Below, one piece after another: positions 28,876-37,976 of a stretch of DNA of 64,000 nt. Numbering within the stretch: position 1 is the first letter of the stretch; every line of letters starts with the position of its first letter. The DNA is from Streptomyces violaceoruber (lineage in GTDB: Bacteria; Actinomycetota; Actinomycetes; Streptomycetales; Streptomycetaceae). Below the pieces are notes generated by a model. That model saw only the letters and a program-made list of their open reading frames with translations, ran no database searches and was not told where the DNA came from. The stretch covers positions 54,641 through 118,640 of the forward strand of contig JODI01000023.1 of assembly GCA_000720805.1 (NCBI GenBank), read 5' to 3'. The position numbers and the translations under genes were made by a program.

Positions 28876-30369
28876 ATGACGGTGACAGACAACGGTTCGG
28901 CGACCACGGACGAGGTGGTGTACGGGCCCGGCATCGACCCGGAGCGGCTGGCCGTCTGCCTGAGCGTGCTCGACGAACTCGACAAGCTCGACGTCGACCA
29001 CCCCGACGCGATCGCCGTACGCCGGGCCACCGCCGGCATCTACCGCAGCGTCAAGCAGCGCCGCCGCCAGGAGCGCCGGGCCGCCAAGACCGCGCACGAC
29101 AAGGCGGTCACGGAGGCCACGGCCACCGGCTCGGCCCAGCGCATCGACGACGAGACCGAGGGCATCCTGCCGTCGTCGGTCACCGAGGAGGGCAGGATCG
29201 CGGGGATACTCCAGCGCCCCCGCTCCTGCTACACCTGCAAGGCCCGGTATGTGGAAGTCGACTACTTCTACCACCAGCTCTGTCCCGACTGCGCCGGCGT
29301 GAACCGCGCCAAGCGCGACGTCCGCGCCGACCTGACAGGCAAGCGCGCCCTGCTCACCGGTGGCCGCGCCAAGATCGGCATGTACATCGCGCTCAGGCTG
29401 CTGCGCGACGGTGCGCACACCACGATCACCACGCGCTTTCCCAAGGACGCCATCCGCCGCTTCAAGGCCATGGACGACTCCGCGGACTGGATGCACCGCC
29501 TGGAGGTCGTCGGCATCGACCTGCGCGACCCCGCGCAGGCAGTGGCCCTCGCCGACCAGGTCGCCGAGGCCGGCCCGCTCGACGTCCTGATCAACAACGC
29601 GACGCAGACCGTACGCCGTCTGCCCTCCGCGTACGCCGCCCTGGTCGAGGGCGAGAGCGCCCCGCTGCCCGCCGGGGAACTGCCCGCCCACCACGTCATC
29701 GGCGCCTTCAACTCCGGCGCGGTCGACGGGCTGGCCGCGCTGCCCGTCGGCATCAGCAGCCTCGACGCACAACAGGTCGCCGACCTGGCCCTGGTAGCGG
29801 GCAACGCCAGCGTCGCCCGGCACCACGACGGCACCGCCATCGACGCCGGCGGCCTGGTCCCCGACGTCGTCGACTCCAACACGTGGGTGCAGACCATCGA
29901 GCAGATCTCCCCGGTGGAGCTCCTCGAGACCCAGCTGTGCAACTACACGGCGCCGTTCATCCTGATCAGCAAGCTCCGCCCGGTCATGGCCGACGCGGCG
30001 AAGAAGGCGGCCAGCGGGCGCTCGTACGTCGTGAACGTCTCGGCGATGGAGGGCGTCTTCGGCCGCGGTTACAAGGGCGCGGGACACCCGAACACCAACG
30101 CCGCCAAGGCCGCGATGAACATGGTGACGCGGACCAGCGCCCAGGAGATGTTCCAGACCGACGGCATCCTCATGACCTCCGTCGACACCGGCTGGATCAC
30201 CGACGAGCGCCCCCACTACGACAAGCTGCGCCTCGCCGAGGAGGGCTTCCACGCCCCGCTCGACCTGGTGGACGGAGCCGCCCGCGTCTACGACCCGATC
30301 GTGCGCGGCGAGGCGGGCGAGGACCTGTACGGCGTCTTCCTGAAGGACTACGCCCCCGGGAAGTGGTGA
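28876..30369 (+). CDS. SDR-like oxidoreductase with N-terminal zinc-ribbon extension
   Basis: A 497-residue protein. The first 110 residues are helical and charged. They lead to CYTCKARYVEV...CPDCAG at about 117-140, two CxxC pairs that look like a zinc ribbon. The Rossmann part starts KRALLTGGRAKIGMYIALRLL, with VVGIDLRDPAQ and LDVLINNATQT as in short-chain dehydrogenases. In the place of the catalytic YxxxK the sequence reads TNAAK, so the tyrosine is missing, and a 70-residue insertion interrupts the middle. The reaction is therefore not predictable. The ATG at 28876 is chosen for its conserved-looking N-terminus; upstream codons are arginine-rich intergenic sequence. Confidence 0.82.
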   Translation: MTVTDNGSATTDEVVYGPGIDPERLAVCLSVLDELDKLDVDHPDAIAVRRATAGIYRSVKQRRRQERRAAKTAHDKAVTEATATGSAQRIDDETEGILPSSVTEEGRIAGILQRPRSCYTCKARYVEVDYFYHQLCPDCAGVNRAKRDVRADLTGKRALLTGGRAKIGMYIALRLLRDGAHTTITTRFPKDAIRRFKAMDDSADWMHRLEVVGIDLRDPAQAVALADQVAEAGPLDVLINNATQTVRRLPSAYAALVEGESAPLPAGELPAHHVIGAFNSGAVDGLAALPVGISSLDAQQVADLALVAGNASVARHHDGTAIDAGGLVPDVVDSNTWVQTIEQISPVELLETQLCNYTAPFILISKLRPVMADAAKKAASGRSYVVNVSAMEGVFGRGYKGAGHPNTNAAKAAMNMVTRTSAQEMFQTDGILMTSVDTGWITDERPHYDKLRLAEEGFHAPLDLVDGAARVYDPIVRGEAGEDLYGVFLKDYAPGKW

Positions 30370-30442
30370 CCCGCCGCCTGCGGCGCATGCCGCGGCGCGG
30401 GCGGGGTACTCGCTGGTCGCGAGTACTGCGCCGGGAGTTGCC

Positions 30443-30694
30443 ATGGCCATTCCACACAGCACCGATTCGCACGACCGCATCGATCCCCGGGCCTTGGGTG
30501 ATCCGCGCAACCACTATCCGTCCGACGATCAGTTCTACGCGAGCGACCGGCCGGCCCACCCGGTTCTGCCGGAGGACCGGCCCCGCGGCGGTGGGCCAGG
30601 GATCCCGCTGAGGCACCGTGGGCCCTGGGCCACGGCCGCTCTCCTCGTGGGTATCTTCCTGCTGGTCCTCATGGGGATCGCATTGTTCCCCTGA
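30443..30694 (+). CDS. Small single-helix membrane protein
   Basis: An 83-residue protein with a polar, histidine- and proline-rich N-terminal 60 residues and one C-terminal hydrophobic helix (WATAALLVGIFLLVLMGIAL) ending two residues later. It is probably a tail-anchored inner-membrane protein with its polar part in the cytoplasm. The ATG has GGGAG seven bases upstream. The family is not recognised and the role is unknown. It lies between two SDR genes and converges with the second. Confidence 0.72.
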   Translation: MAIPHSTDSHDRIDPRALGDPRNHYPSDDQFYASDRPAHPVLPEDRPRGGGPGIPLRHRGPWATAALLVGIFLLVLMGIALFP

Positions 30695-30711
30695 GGGACC
30701 GGAGCGTGCCG

Positions 30712-31515
30712 TCACGCGGGAGGCGGCGCGGACGACCGCAGACGATCATGGACGGCGTACCCGTCCGAGTACGCCGTCCTGACCCGCGTCCCGCCGTCGA
30801 CGAGCAGGTCGGCCCCGGTCACCCACTCCGCCGCGTCCGAGACCAGCCAGACCACGGCTCGCGCCACGTCCTGCGGCCTCCCGATCCGCCCGAGCGGCAG
30901 CCCGGCGGCCAGCTCCTCCTCGTCCCGCTCCCACACGAACCGCGCCATCTCGGTGCGGACGAGCCCGGGCGAGACGGAGTTGACCCGGACCCTCGGCGCG
31001 AGCTCGCCCGCGAGTTGCCGTGTCAGGTGCAGGAGAGCCGCCTTGCTGGTGTTGTAGGCGCCGACGTTGGGGCCGACGTGCGTGGCGCCCTCCGTGCAGA
31101 TGTTGACCACCGCCCCGCGGTGCTCACGCATCCAGGCCCGCCACGCGCACTGCACCAGCCGCAGCGGAGCCTCGACGTTGACGGTGAACGCCTCCCGCCA
31201 GGCGCCGGGGTCGGCGTCCATGAGCGGTCCGTACGGCCGGTTGGTCGCCGCGTTGTTGATCACCACGTCCAGGCGTCCGAAGGCGCGCAGCACCGACTCC
31301 GTGACCTCCCGCAGGTGGTCCGGATCGGCGACGCTGCCCGCGACACCGATGCCGCCCAGCTCTCCGGCGGTCCGCCGCACGTCGTCGGCGTTCCGCCCGG
31401 TCACGCACACCAGCGCCCCGGCCGCCGCCAACCGCCCGGCGACGGCCCGTCCGATCCCCCGCGTGGCCCCGGTGACGACGGCGGCCCTGCCCTCGAGTCC
31501 GTACGACGACCTCAT
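30712..31515 (-). CDS. Short-chain dehydrogenase/reductase
   Basis: A 267-residue classical SDR. The NAD(P)-binding motif is VVTGATRGIGRAV, followed by DVVINNAATNRPYG. The active site is complete, with the serine-region NICTEGATHV and the catalytic YNTSK (Tyr-x-x-x-Lys). The C-terminus has VNSVSPGLVRTEMA and ITGADLLVDGG-like sequence (VTGADLLVDGGTRV), marking a reductase of the FabG-like group. The substrate is unknown. It stands alone on the minus strand and converges with the small membrane-protein gene. Confidence 0.9.
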   Translation of the reverse strand: MRSSYGLEGRAAVVTGATRGIGRAVAGRLAAAGALVCVTGRNADDVRRTAGELGGIGVAGSVADPDHLREVTESVLRAFGRLDVVINNAATNRPYGPLMDADPGAWREAFTVNVEAPLRLVQCAWRAWMREHRGAVVNICTEGATHVGPNVGAYNTSKAALLHLTRQLAGELAPRVRVNSVSPGLVRTEMARFVWERDEEELAAGLPLGRIGRPQDVARAVVWLVSDAAEWVTGADLLVDGGTRVRTAYSDGYAVHDRLRSSAPPPA

Positions 31516-32052
31516 CGCCGTACCGTCTCATGACGGACCGTCAGCGAACAGCCCCAAGGCGCGAGCCGCACGCCGCGACCAGCTCCAGCGCCGTGCGCCG
31601 GTCCTCCGGGCGAGCCGGGCGGGGCGACCGGCAGATCATGGCCGGTTCGCGATGCGGCCAACGGGAACCGAACCGCTTCGTCTGTTCGCGGACGTAGGCC
31701 GAACGGGGGACAGGTGCGTCGACAGGCAAAACGTGCGACAGGCGGGAAAGCGGGGCATAGTATTCCCGGCTGAACACGGGTTGACTCCGGATAGTTACCC
31801 TTTGTTTTCAGCCCTATCGAGCGGAGCGCCGCTCATTTGGTTAATCTGTAGGAGACGGACAGCAATACGGGTTCCCACCCACACCCACGGTCCGTCATGG
31901 GACACGTCCGTTCACCCCGGCTTGCTCCCGTAGGAGAAACCGGCGCCACCGCGTCCGAACTGACTCTAGCCAGACCCGAGCGGGACGTCGGGAACCAGGT
32001 CGCAGACTGGGCAGGGCGCCCCCGAGGGTGACCGACACATAAGGAGTGCGCG
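31516..32052. other. Intergenic region without a recognised gene
   Basis: This 537-bp stretch is less GC-rich than its surroundings, with AT-rich patches near 31795-31850. It probably contains promoters for the divergent SDR gene and for the small gene at 32053. Minus- and plus-strand open frames inside it have poor codon composition. I see no RNA gene. Confidence 0.4.
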
Positions 32053-32226
32053 GTGACACCGGAGAAGACGAATCGCGATCAACGTCCCAAGGAACGCTCG
32101 GAACGTGCGGGCCGCAGGCCGGGAGAGCTCGGCAGCCTCGACGTGTGGGCCAGGTCCGCCCCCATCCGTCTCGCGGGCTACGAGGACGACCTCGCCGAGG
32201 ACCACATCCTGCCCAGCGTGGACTGA
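32053..32226 (+). CDS. Small conserved-looking 57-residue hydrophilic protein
   Basis: The GTG at 32053 is preceded by a perfect AAGGAG seven bases away and opens a frame of 58 codons ending TGA. The protein starts VTPEKTNRDQRPKERSERAG and ends in an acidic segment, LAGYEDDLAEDHILPSVD. It has no hydrophobic helix or cysteine. Such small, highly charged proteins are common in Streptomyces, and the ribosome site makes expression likely. The function is unknown. The GNAT gene follows 55 bp downstream. Confidence 0.6.
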   Translation: MTPEKTNRDQRPKERSERAGRRPGELGSLDVWARSAPIRLAGYEDDLAEDHILPSVD

Positions 32227-32281
32227 CCCCGGGACAACCCGTCGCGATCGCCGACCGCATGGGCGTGCGAAACTCACGCCC

Positions 32282-32764
32282 ATGCTGATCAGAGAAGCCG
32301 TGGCCGAGGACTGGCCACGGATCTGGCCTTTCTGGCACCGGATCGTCGCCGCCGCCGAGACCTACGCCTGGGACCCGGACACCTCCGAGGAAGCGGCCCG
32401 CGCCCTGTGGATGGCCCCGGCCAAGCGCGTCTACGTGGTCGAGGACGACGGCGGAGCCGTCGTCGCATCCGCCTACCTCACCCCCAACTACGGCGGCCCC
32501 GCCGCCCGCATCGCCAACGCCGGCTTCATGGTCGACCCCGACCGCAGCGGCCGTGGCCACGGCCGGGCCCTCGCCGAGTACCTCCTGGCCGCCGCCGAGG
32601 CCGCCGGCTACCGGGGCATGGTCTTCAACGCGGTTGTCGAGACGAACCCGGCCGTGAAGCTGTGGACCTCCCTCGGCTTCAGGATCCTGGGCACGGTCCC
32701 GGAGGCGTACGAGCACCCCCGGCACGGCCGGGTGGGGCTGCACATCATGTACAAGGCCCTGTGA
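32282..32764 (+). CDS. GNAT N-acetyltransferase
   Basis: A 160-residue GNAT-fold enzyme that transfers acetyl from acetyl-CoA to an unknown amine. The N-terminal motif is LIREAVAEDWPRIWPFW, and the acetyl-CoA loop is FMVDPDRSGRGHGRALAEYLL (R/Q-x-x-G-x-G/A). NPAVKLWTSLGF, the usual GNAT C-terminal motif, follows. The protein resembles phosphinothricin-type acetyltransferases in the ANAGFMV region, but I would not name a substrate. The ATG at 32282 starts just before the conserved region. Confidence 0.9.
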   Translation: MLIREAVAEDWPRIWPFWHRIVAAAETYAWDPDTSEEAARALWMAPAKRVYVVEDDGGAVVASAYLTPNYGGPAARIANAGFMVDPDRSGRGHGRALAEYLLAAAEAAGYRGMVFNAVVETNPAVKLWTSLGFRILGTVPEAYEHPRHGRVGLHIMYKAL

Positions 32765-32816
32765 AACACCGCCCGCCACATGAGGCCCGGTCGCTCTTGC
32801 CGTTCGCGGGAGGACG

Positions 32817-34160
32817 TCAGTCCATGGGCGCCGTCCGCTCCCACGGGCGCCGCTCCTCCAGCTGCGCCGCCACCTCCAGCAGGTCCGCCTCCGACCCCGG
32901 ACGCCCCACCAACTGCACGGCGCAGGGGGCGCCGGAGGGCAGGAGGCCGAAGGGGACCGACATCGCGGGCCAGCCGGTGAGGTTCCACGGCGGGGTCATG
33001 GGCGAGTAGTTGGTGTTGGCGAGCACATTGCGCAGCCAGCCCCGCTCGTGCCAGGGCGCCGATCTGGGGGAGCGGCGGGCGAGAGCCGGGGTGAGCAGCA
33101 CGTCGTACTCCTCGAAGAACGGCTCCAGGCGCCGGCGCAGTGCCTGCCGGCCCTCGCCGGTGCGCACGGACTTCGCGAAACGGCGTCCGACGGCCGCGTG
33201 GACCCGGGTGCGCCTGGCCAGCTGCCGCCGGTCGAGCCCCTGAGCGTCCTCGGCGGTGCCCGCCGTCCAGTGGGCGAGCGAGGTGAAGCTCAGCGACAGC
33301 GGGTACGGGGGATCGGCGCGGCGGACCTGGTGACCGGCCTTCATGAGGACCCCGGCCGCCTCCCGGGCCGCCGTCGTGTACGGCTGGGCGACGGCGACAC
33401 CGGCGATCGGGCTGCGCAGGGAGACGGCGACCCGGTGGGTGGCGCCCGCGTCCGGTCGTACGAACGTGGTGTCCGCGAGGACCGACAGCATCAGGCGCGC
33501 GTCCTCGACCGTCGTCGCCAGCGGCCCGTTCTCGGACATGCCGAACCAGTCGCCGTCGCTGACGCCGGCCGGCACCACGCCGTGGCCCGGCTTGATGGTG
33601 ACCAGGCCGCAGTTGGCCGCGGGAATGCGCAGGGAGCCCATGCCGTCGTTGCCGAGGGCGATCGGCACCAGTGCGGCGGCGACCGCGGCCGCACTGCCGC
33701 CGGAGGAGCCGCCCGCCGTGCGGGAGGGGTCCCACGGGTTGCGGGCGGTGCCGTGGACGCCCTCCGTGGTACCGAAGACGCACAGCTCCGGCACGTTGGT
33801 CAGACCGACGACCACCGCGCCCGCCGCCCGCAGCCGGGCCACCGTGACATGGTCCTCGCCGGCGGGCGTGTCCGGGGTGGCGGCCGAGCCGACGCGCCTG
33901 GCCTCGCCGCGCACGGCCAGGTTGTCCTTGACGGCCACCGGCACCCCGGCGAGGGGGAGTTCGCCCAGGTCGTCCCGTGCGGCCACCGCGTCGGCCTCGG
34001 CGAGGGCCGCCTCGGCCCGCACCGTCCGGAAGGCTCCGACACGGCCGTCGAGCCGCTCGATCCGGGCGAGGTGTTCGGCCACGACCTCGCGGGGGGTGGC
34101 CCGCTTCTCGCGTACGGCGGCGGCGATCTCGGCGGCTGTCCGGCCGACCCAGCTGGTCAC
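32817..34160 (-). CDS. Amidase signature family enzyme
   Basis: A 447-residue amidase-signature hydrolase. The Ser-cisSer-Lys triad is visible: Lys78 in GVPVAVKDNLAV, the glycine-serine stretch RTAGGSSGGSAAAVAA at 147-162 holding the cis-serine, and Ser176 in GMGSLRIPAANCGL. The protein is close in layout to GatA but shorter and stands alone, so it is an amide hydrolase of unknown substrate, not a tRNA amidotransferase subunit. The ATG start gives the usual N-terminus (TAAEIAAAVREK). It is divergent from the GH20 gene. Confidence 0.9.
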   Translation of the reverse strand: MTSWVGRTAAEIAAAVREKRATPREVVAEHLARIERLDGRVGAFRTVRAEAALAEADAVAARDDLGELPLAGVPVAVKDNLAVRGEARRVGSAATPDTPAGEDHVTVARLRAAGAVVVGLTNVPELCVFGTTEGVHGTARNPWDPSRTAGGSSGGSAAAVAAALVPIALGNDGMGSLRIPAANCGLVTIKPGHGVVPAGVSDGDWFGMSENGPLATTVEDARLMLSVLADTTFVRPDAGATHRVAVSLRSPIAGVAVAQPYTTAAREAAGVLMKAGHQVRRADPPYPLSLSFTSLAHWTAGTAEDAQGLDRRQLARRTRVHAAVGRRFAKSVRTGEGRQALRRRLEPFFEEYDVLLTPALARRSPRSAPWHERGWLRNVLANTNYSPMTPPWNLTGWPAMSVPFGLLPSGAPCAVQLVGRPGSEADLLEVAAQLEERRPWERTAPMD

Positions 34161-34409
34161 GGGCGCTCCCTGGAGGCTACTGGCGGGTACGTAGGGAGAA
34201 CTCTGCCCGGCGGCGGCCGCCGCGTCGAGAGCACTCGCGCTTGGACATTCGGACCGGTCTTGTTGGACTTTTGGCGGTCCGGGAGTCGGCGATCGTGAAC
34301 TAGTCGGCAGGTCATCCGATCAATGGTCCAACCTCCCTCGCACTGACCCCCATTGACAGGCCATGAGGGCGAGCCAATCATCAGGCCTCCGATGAATGGG
34401 GAGTCGCTC

Positions 34410-36236
34410 ATGAGAAAACGGCTGAGACTGGTCGGTGTCATGGCGGTGCTGACGCTGTTCCTGGCACCGGTTCCGGCGATCGCGCGGCAGGAGCAGAGCC
34501 CGCCGGTCACCGTGCCCGCTCTGAGCGACTGGGCGCCCGAGTCCGGCAGTTACCTCTACCGGACCGGGGCTCGGCTGGTGGCGGACGGAGCGGCCGAACG
34601 CCGGATCGCCGGCACACTCGCCGACGATCTCGAGGCGGCCGGCCACGGCAGGCTGCCGGTGGTGCCCGGCGGTGCCCGCACCGGTGACATCGTCATCGAC
34701 GTCGAGCCCGCCAAGGCCTCCCTCGGCACCGAGGGCTACGAGCTCCACGCGGGCAGGCGGCTGTCGGTGACCGGTGCGACCGAGACCGGTGCCTTCCACG
34801 GCACCCGCACCCTCCTCCAGCTCCTCGCCCAGGGCGACCGGATCCCCGCCGGACGCACCGTGGACGTCCCGCGCTACAAGGAACGCGGGGTCGGCGTCTG
34901 CGCCTGCTACGTCCACATCTCCCTGCCCTGGCTGGAGAACCTGGTCCGCGAGATGGCGTACAACAAGCTCAACCAACTGCTCCTCGAGCTGAAGGTGAAG
35001 AGCGACGCCCACCCCGAGGCCGACACCTGGGGCTACTACACCAAGGACGAGATCCGCCGCCTGGTCGCCCTCGGCGAGCGCTATCACGTGGAGATCATCC
35101 CGGAGATCAACTCCCCGGGACACATGGACCCCTGGATCGAGAACCGGCCGGACCTCCAGCTGACCGACGCCGACGGCGCCAAGCAGCCCTCGCGTCTCGA
35201 CATCACCCAGCCGGCCGCCTTCGCCTACTACACCAGTCTCATCGACGAGTACGCGCAGGTCTTCACCTCCACGTCCTGGCACATGGGCGCCGACGAGTAC
35301 ATGCTCGGCTCGGACTTCGCCAAGTACCCGCAGATCCTGCGGTACGCGCGGCAGAAGTTCGGTCCGGACGCCACCCCGCAGGACGCATTCATCGACTTCG
35401 TCAACCGCGTCAACGCCTACGCGGCCGCCAAGGGCAAGAAGCTCCGCATCTGGAACGACGGACTGACCGGTGCCAACACCGTGCCGGTCGCCGCCGGTAC
35501 GACGGTGGAGCACTGGCTGAACGTGGCCACCAAGCCGAGTCGACTCCTCGCCGAGGGCTACCCGTTGATGAACGCGGCCTACTCGCTCTACCTCGTGCGC
35601 GGCGGCTTCCACAGCGACACCGAGGGCCTGTACGACCAGAGCTGGGACCCCCGCAGCTTCGAGGGCGAGAAGCTCGCCTCCTCCGACGGCGTCACCGGCG
35701 CGAAGATCAGTCTCTGGCCCGACAACGGCCGCGGCGAGACCGAGAACGAGGTCTCGGAGGAACTGTGGCCCGCCCTGCGCCACATCGCCCAGGCCACTTG
35801 GGGCGACCCGCACCCCGACACCACCTACGCCGAGTTCACCGCACGCGGTACGGCCGTAGGGCACGCGCCCGGATGGCGGGACCTGACCCGGGTGCCGGTG
35901 GCGGACGGGACGTACACCCTCACGACGGACGGCCGGTCGCTCGACGCAGAGGTGCGGCGCACGGCGGACGGCTATGTGACCCTGCGGACCGCCGACGGCT
36001 GTCTGGAGGTGCGGGGCGGCAAGCTCACGCTCAACGTGCCGCTCCAGCCGGGGGCCGAGGCGACCCCGCAGACCTGTGACGCCACGAACACCCTGCAGCG
36101 CTGGGAGTTGGAGCCCGCCCGGGGCGGCTACCGGCTCGTCAACGCCATCACGCGGATGACGGTGAGCCCGGACGGCGGCCGGCTCGTCCAGTACCCGCCC
36201 GACCAACGCCCGCCCGCCGTATGGCACCTGAGCTGA
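34410..36236 (+). CDS. Secreted GH20 beta-N-acetylhexosaminidase
   Basis: A 608-residue exported enzyme. Residues 1-25 are a signal peptide (VMAVLTLFLAPVPAIA). Residues about 35-150 form the GH20b N-terminal domain. The TIM barrel follows with HVEIIPEINSPGHMDPW and the catalytic Asp295-Glu296 pair in HMGADEYM, used for substrate-assisted cleavage of terminal GlcNAc/GalNAc. The last 110 residues look like a small beta-rich carbohydrate-binding domain. ATG 34410 follows GGGGAG. A GH29 gene starts 12 bp after its stop, so the two are one transcript aimed at complex glycans. Confidence 0.94.
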   Translation: MRKRLRLVGVMAVLTLFLAPVPAIARQEQSPPVTVPALSDWAPESGSYLYRTGARLVADGAAERRIAGTLADDLEAAGHGRLPVVPGGARTGDIVIDVEPAKASLGTEGYELHAGRRLSVTGATETGAFHGTRTLLQLLAQGDRIPAGRTVDVPRYKERGVGVCACYVHISLPWLENLVREMAYNKLNQLLLELKVKSDAHPEADTWGYYTKDEIRRLVALGERYHVEIIPEINSPGHMDPWIENRPDLQLTDADGAKQPSRLDITQPAAFAYYTSLIDEYAQVFTSTSWHMGADEYMLGSDFAKYPQILRYARQKFGPDATPQDAFIDFVNRVNAYAAAKGKKLRIWNDGLTGANTVPVAAGTTVEHWLNVATKPSRLLAEGYPLMNAAYSLYLVRGGFHSDTEGLYDQSWDPRSFEGEKLASSDGVTGAKISLWPDNGRGETENEVSEELWPALRHIAQATWGDPHPDTTYAEFTARGTAVGHAPGWRDLTRVPVADGTYTLTTDGRSLDAEVRRTADGYVTLRTADGCLEVRGGKLTLNVPLQPGAEATPQTCDATNTLQRWELEPARGGYRLVNAITRMTVSPDGGRLVQYPPDQRPPAVWHLS

Positions 36237-36248
36237 GGACCCTGCCTC

Positions 36249-37784
36249 ATGACCGTCTCCCGCCGTCTGTTCGTCACCGCCGCCACCGCACTCGCCGTGA
36301 CCGGACTTCCGTCCCTTCCGGCGTCCGCCGCCCCGGCCGACCCCCGCTACCGCATCCCCGTCTCCCCCGACGACACCGAAGCCGACCTGGTCCGCAAGGC
36401 CTCCCAAGTCAGGCCCACCGCACGGCAGATCGCCTGGCAGCGGCTGGAGAGGACCGCGTTCCTGCACTTCGGGGTGAACACCTTCACCGGCCTCGAATGG
36501 GGCACCGGAGACGAGGACCCGGACGTGTTCCAGCCGGCCGGCCTCGACACCGACCAGTGGGCCAGAGCCCTGCGCGACGGCGGCTTCAAGCTCGCCATCC
36601 TCACCGTCAAGCACCACGACGGCTTCGTCCTGTACCCCTCCCGCTACACCGACCACACGGTGGCGTCGAGCAGTTGGCGTGACGGCCACGGGGACGTCCT
36701 GCGCTCCTTCGCCGACTCCATGCGGCGGTACGGCCTCAAGGTCGGCGTCTACATCTCACCCGCCGACGAGAACCAGTACCTGCACGGCGTGTACGCCAAC
36801 GGCAGTGCCCGCACGACCCGCACCGTCCCCACCCCCGTCGAGGGCGACGACCGCACACCGACGCGGTCGTACAGCCTCCCCGCCACCGACTACGGCGCCC
36901 ACATGCTCAACCAGCTCTACGAGGTCCTCACCGAGTACGGCCCCGTCGACGAGGTGTGGTTCGACGGAGCACAGGGCCGGATCCCACCGGACAAGGTGGA
37001 GAAGTACGACTGGGACAGCTGGTACACCCTCGTGCGCTCGCTCGCCCCGGACGCCGCCATCGCCGTGTCCGGGCCCGACGTGCGCTGGGTCGGCAACGAG
37101 GGCGGACTGGCCCGCGAGGACGAGTGGAGTGTCGTACCGGTCCAGGAGAAGGACTACGGCCGCACCGACTACGCCCTCTCCTACGACGCGGCGGACATGG
37201 GCAGCCGCGACGCGCTGGTCCGCGCCCAGCCGGTGGCCGACTACTTGCAGTGGTGGCCCGCCGAGTGCGATGTGTCCATCCGGGACGGCTGGTTCTACCA
37301 CGACGACCAACAGCCCAAGACAGTCGAGCAGTTGACGGACATCTACTTCCGTTCCGTGGGCCGCAACTCGGTGCTGCTGCTCAACGTCCCGCCGGACACG
37401 GACGGGTTGCTGCCCGCCGCCGACGTGGCCCGGCTGCGGGAGTTCCGGGAGCGGGTCGACCGGGAGCTGCCCGAGGACCTGGCGCACGGCGCCCGGACCA
37501 CTGTGGCGCCGGACCGGGTGACCGTCGACCTGGGCGCGGAGCGGGAGGTGGACCGGATCCGGCTGGCGGAGGACGTGCGGCACGGGCAGCAGGTGGAGGG
37601 ATTCCTGGTCGAGGCGCTCGTCGACGGTGCGTGGACCGAGGTGACCGGGGCGGGCACGATCGGCGCGAGCCGGATCCTGCTGCTGGCCGCTCCGGTGCGG
37701 GCCCGGCGGTGGCGGGTACGGGTGACCGAGGCCCGGGACACCGTACGGATCGGGGAATTCGGGCTGTACCGGTCGCGGGTCTGA
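36249..37784 (+). CDS. Secreted GH29 alpha-L-fucosidase
   Basis: A 511-residue exported enzyme. It begins with a Tat/Sec-like signal peptide (RRLFVTAATALAVTGLPSLPASA). The catalytic domain shows WQRLERTAFLHFGVNTFT, VKHHDGFVLYPSRYTDHTVA and the nucleophile Asp239 in DEVWFDGAQGR, all hallmark GH29 sequences. The last 120 residues are beta-rich and resemble a discoidin-type (F5/8) sugar-binding module. It releases L-fucose from glycans outside the cell. This links it to the L-fucose transport and oxidation genes downstream. Confidence 0.95.
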   Translation: MTVSRRLFVTAATALAVTGLPSLPASAAPADPRYRIPVSPDDTEADLVRKASQVRPTARQIAWQRLERTAFLHFGVNTFTGLEWGTGDEDPDVFQPAGLDTDQWARALRDGGFKLAILTVKHHDGFVLYPSRYTDHTVASSSWRDGHGDVLRSFADSMRRYGLKVGVYISPADENQYLHGVYANGSARTTRTVPTPVEGDDRTPTRSYSLPATDYGAHMLNQLYEVLTEYGPVDEVWFDGAQGRIPPDKVEKYDWDSWYTLVRSLAPDAAIAVSGPDVRWVGNEGGLAREDEWSVVPVQEKDYGRTDYALSYDAADMGSRDALVRAQPVADYLQWWPAECDVSIRDGWFYHDDQQPKTVEQLTDIYFRSVGRNSVLLLNVPPDTDGLLPAADVARLREFRERVDRELPEDLAHGARTTVAPDRVTVDLGAEREVDRIRLAEDVRHGQQVEGFLVEALVDGAWTEVTGAGTIGASRILLLAAPVRARRWRVRVTEARDTVRIGEFGLYRSRV

Positions 37785-37801
37785 GCAGGCCCGACCACAA
37801 A

Positions 37802-37837
37802 GGCGGCTCGCCGGGGCGTCTCAGCCCCCGAGCCGCC
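37802..37837 (+). terminator. Hairpin terminator after the GH20-GH29 pair
   Basis: GGCGGCTCG (37802-37810) pairs with CGAGCCGCC (37829-37837). An inner GGGG/CCCC stem continues it after a two-base bulge. It lies 18 bp after the fucosidase stop. Confidence 0.7.
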
Positions 37838-37976
37838 CCGTGCCGCCGGAGCGGGGCGAGCGGGCCGCACGGTTGGAACCGCGTGCCGAAGGGGAGCTGT
37901 ACCTGTCGTCGGCCCCCGTCACCCTGACCCAGCCCTGGCAACCACCCCGCCCCAGCACACTTACGGAGCACCCCGC

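Noticed and set aside
34161..34409. A DasR (GlcNAc regulator) site before the GH20 gene
   Set aside because: TGGTCCAACC near 34323 resembles a half-site, but the second half does not match the palindrome.
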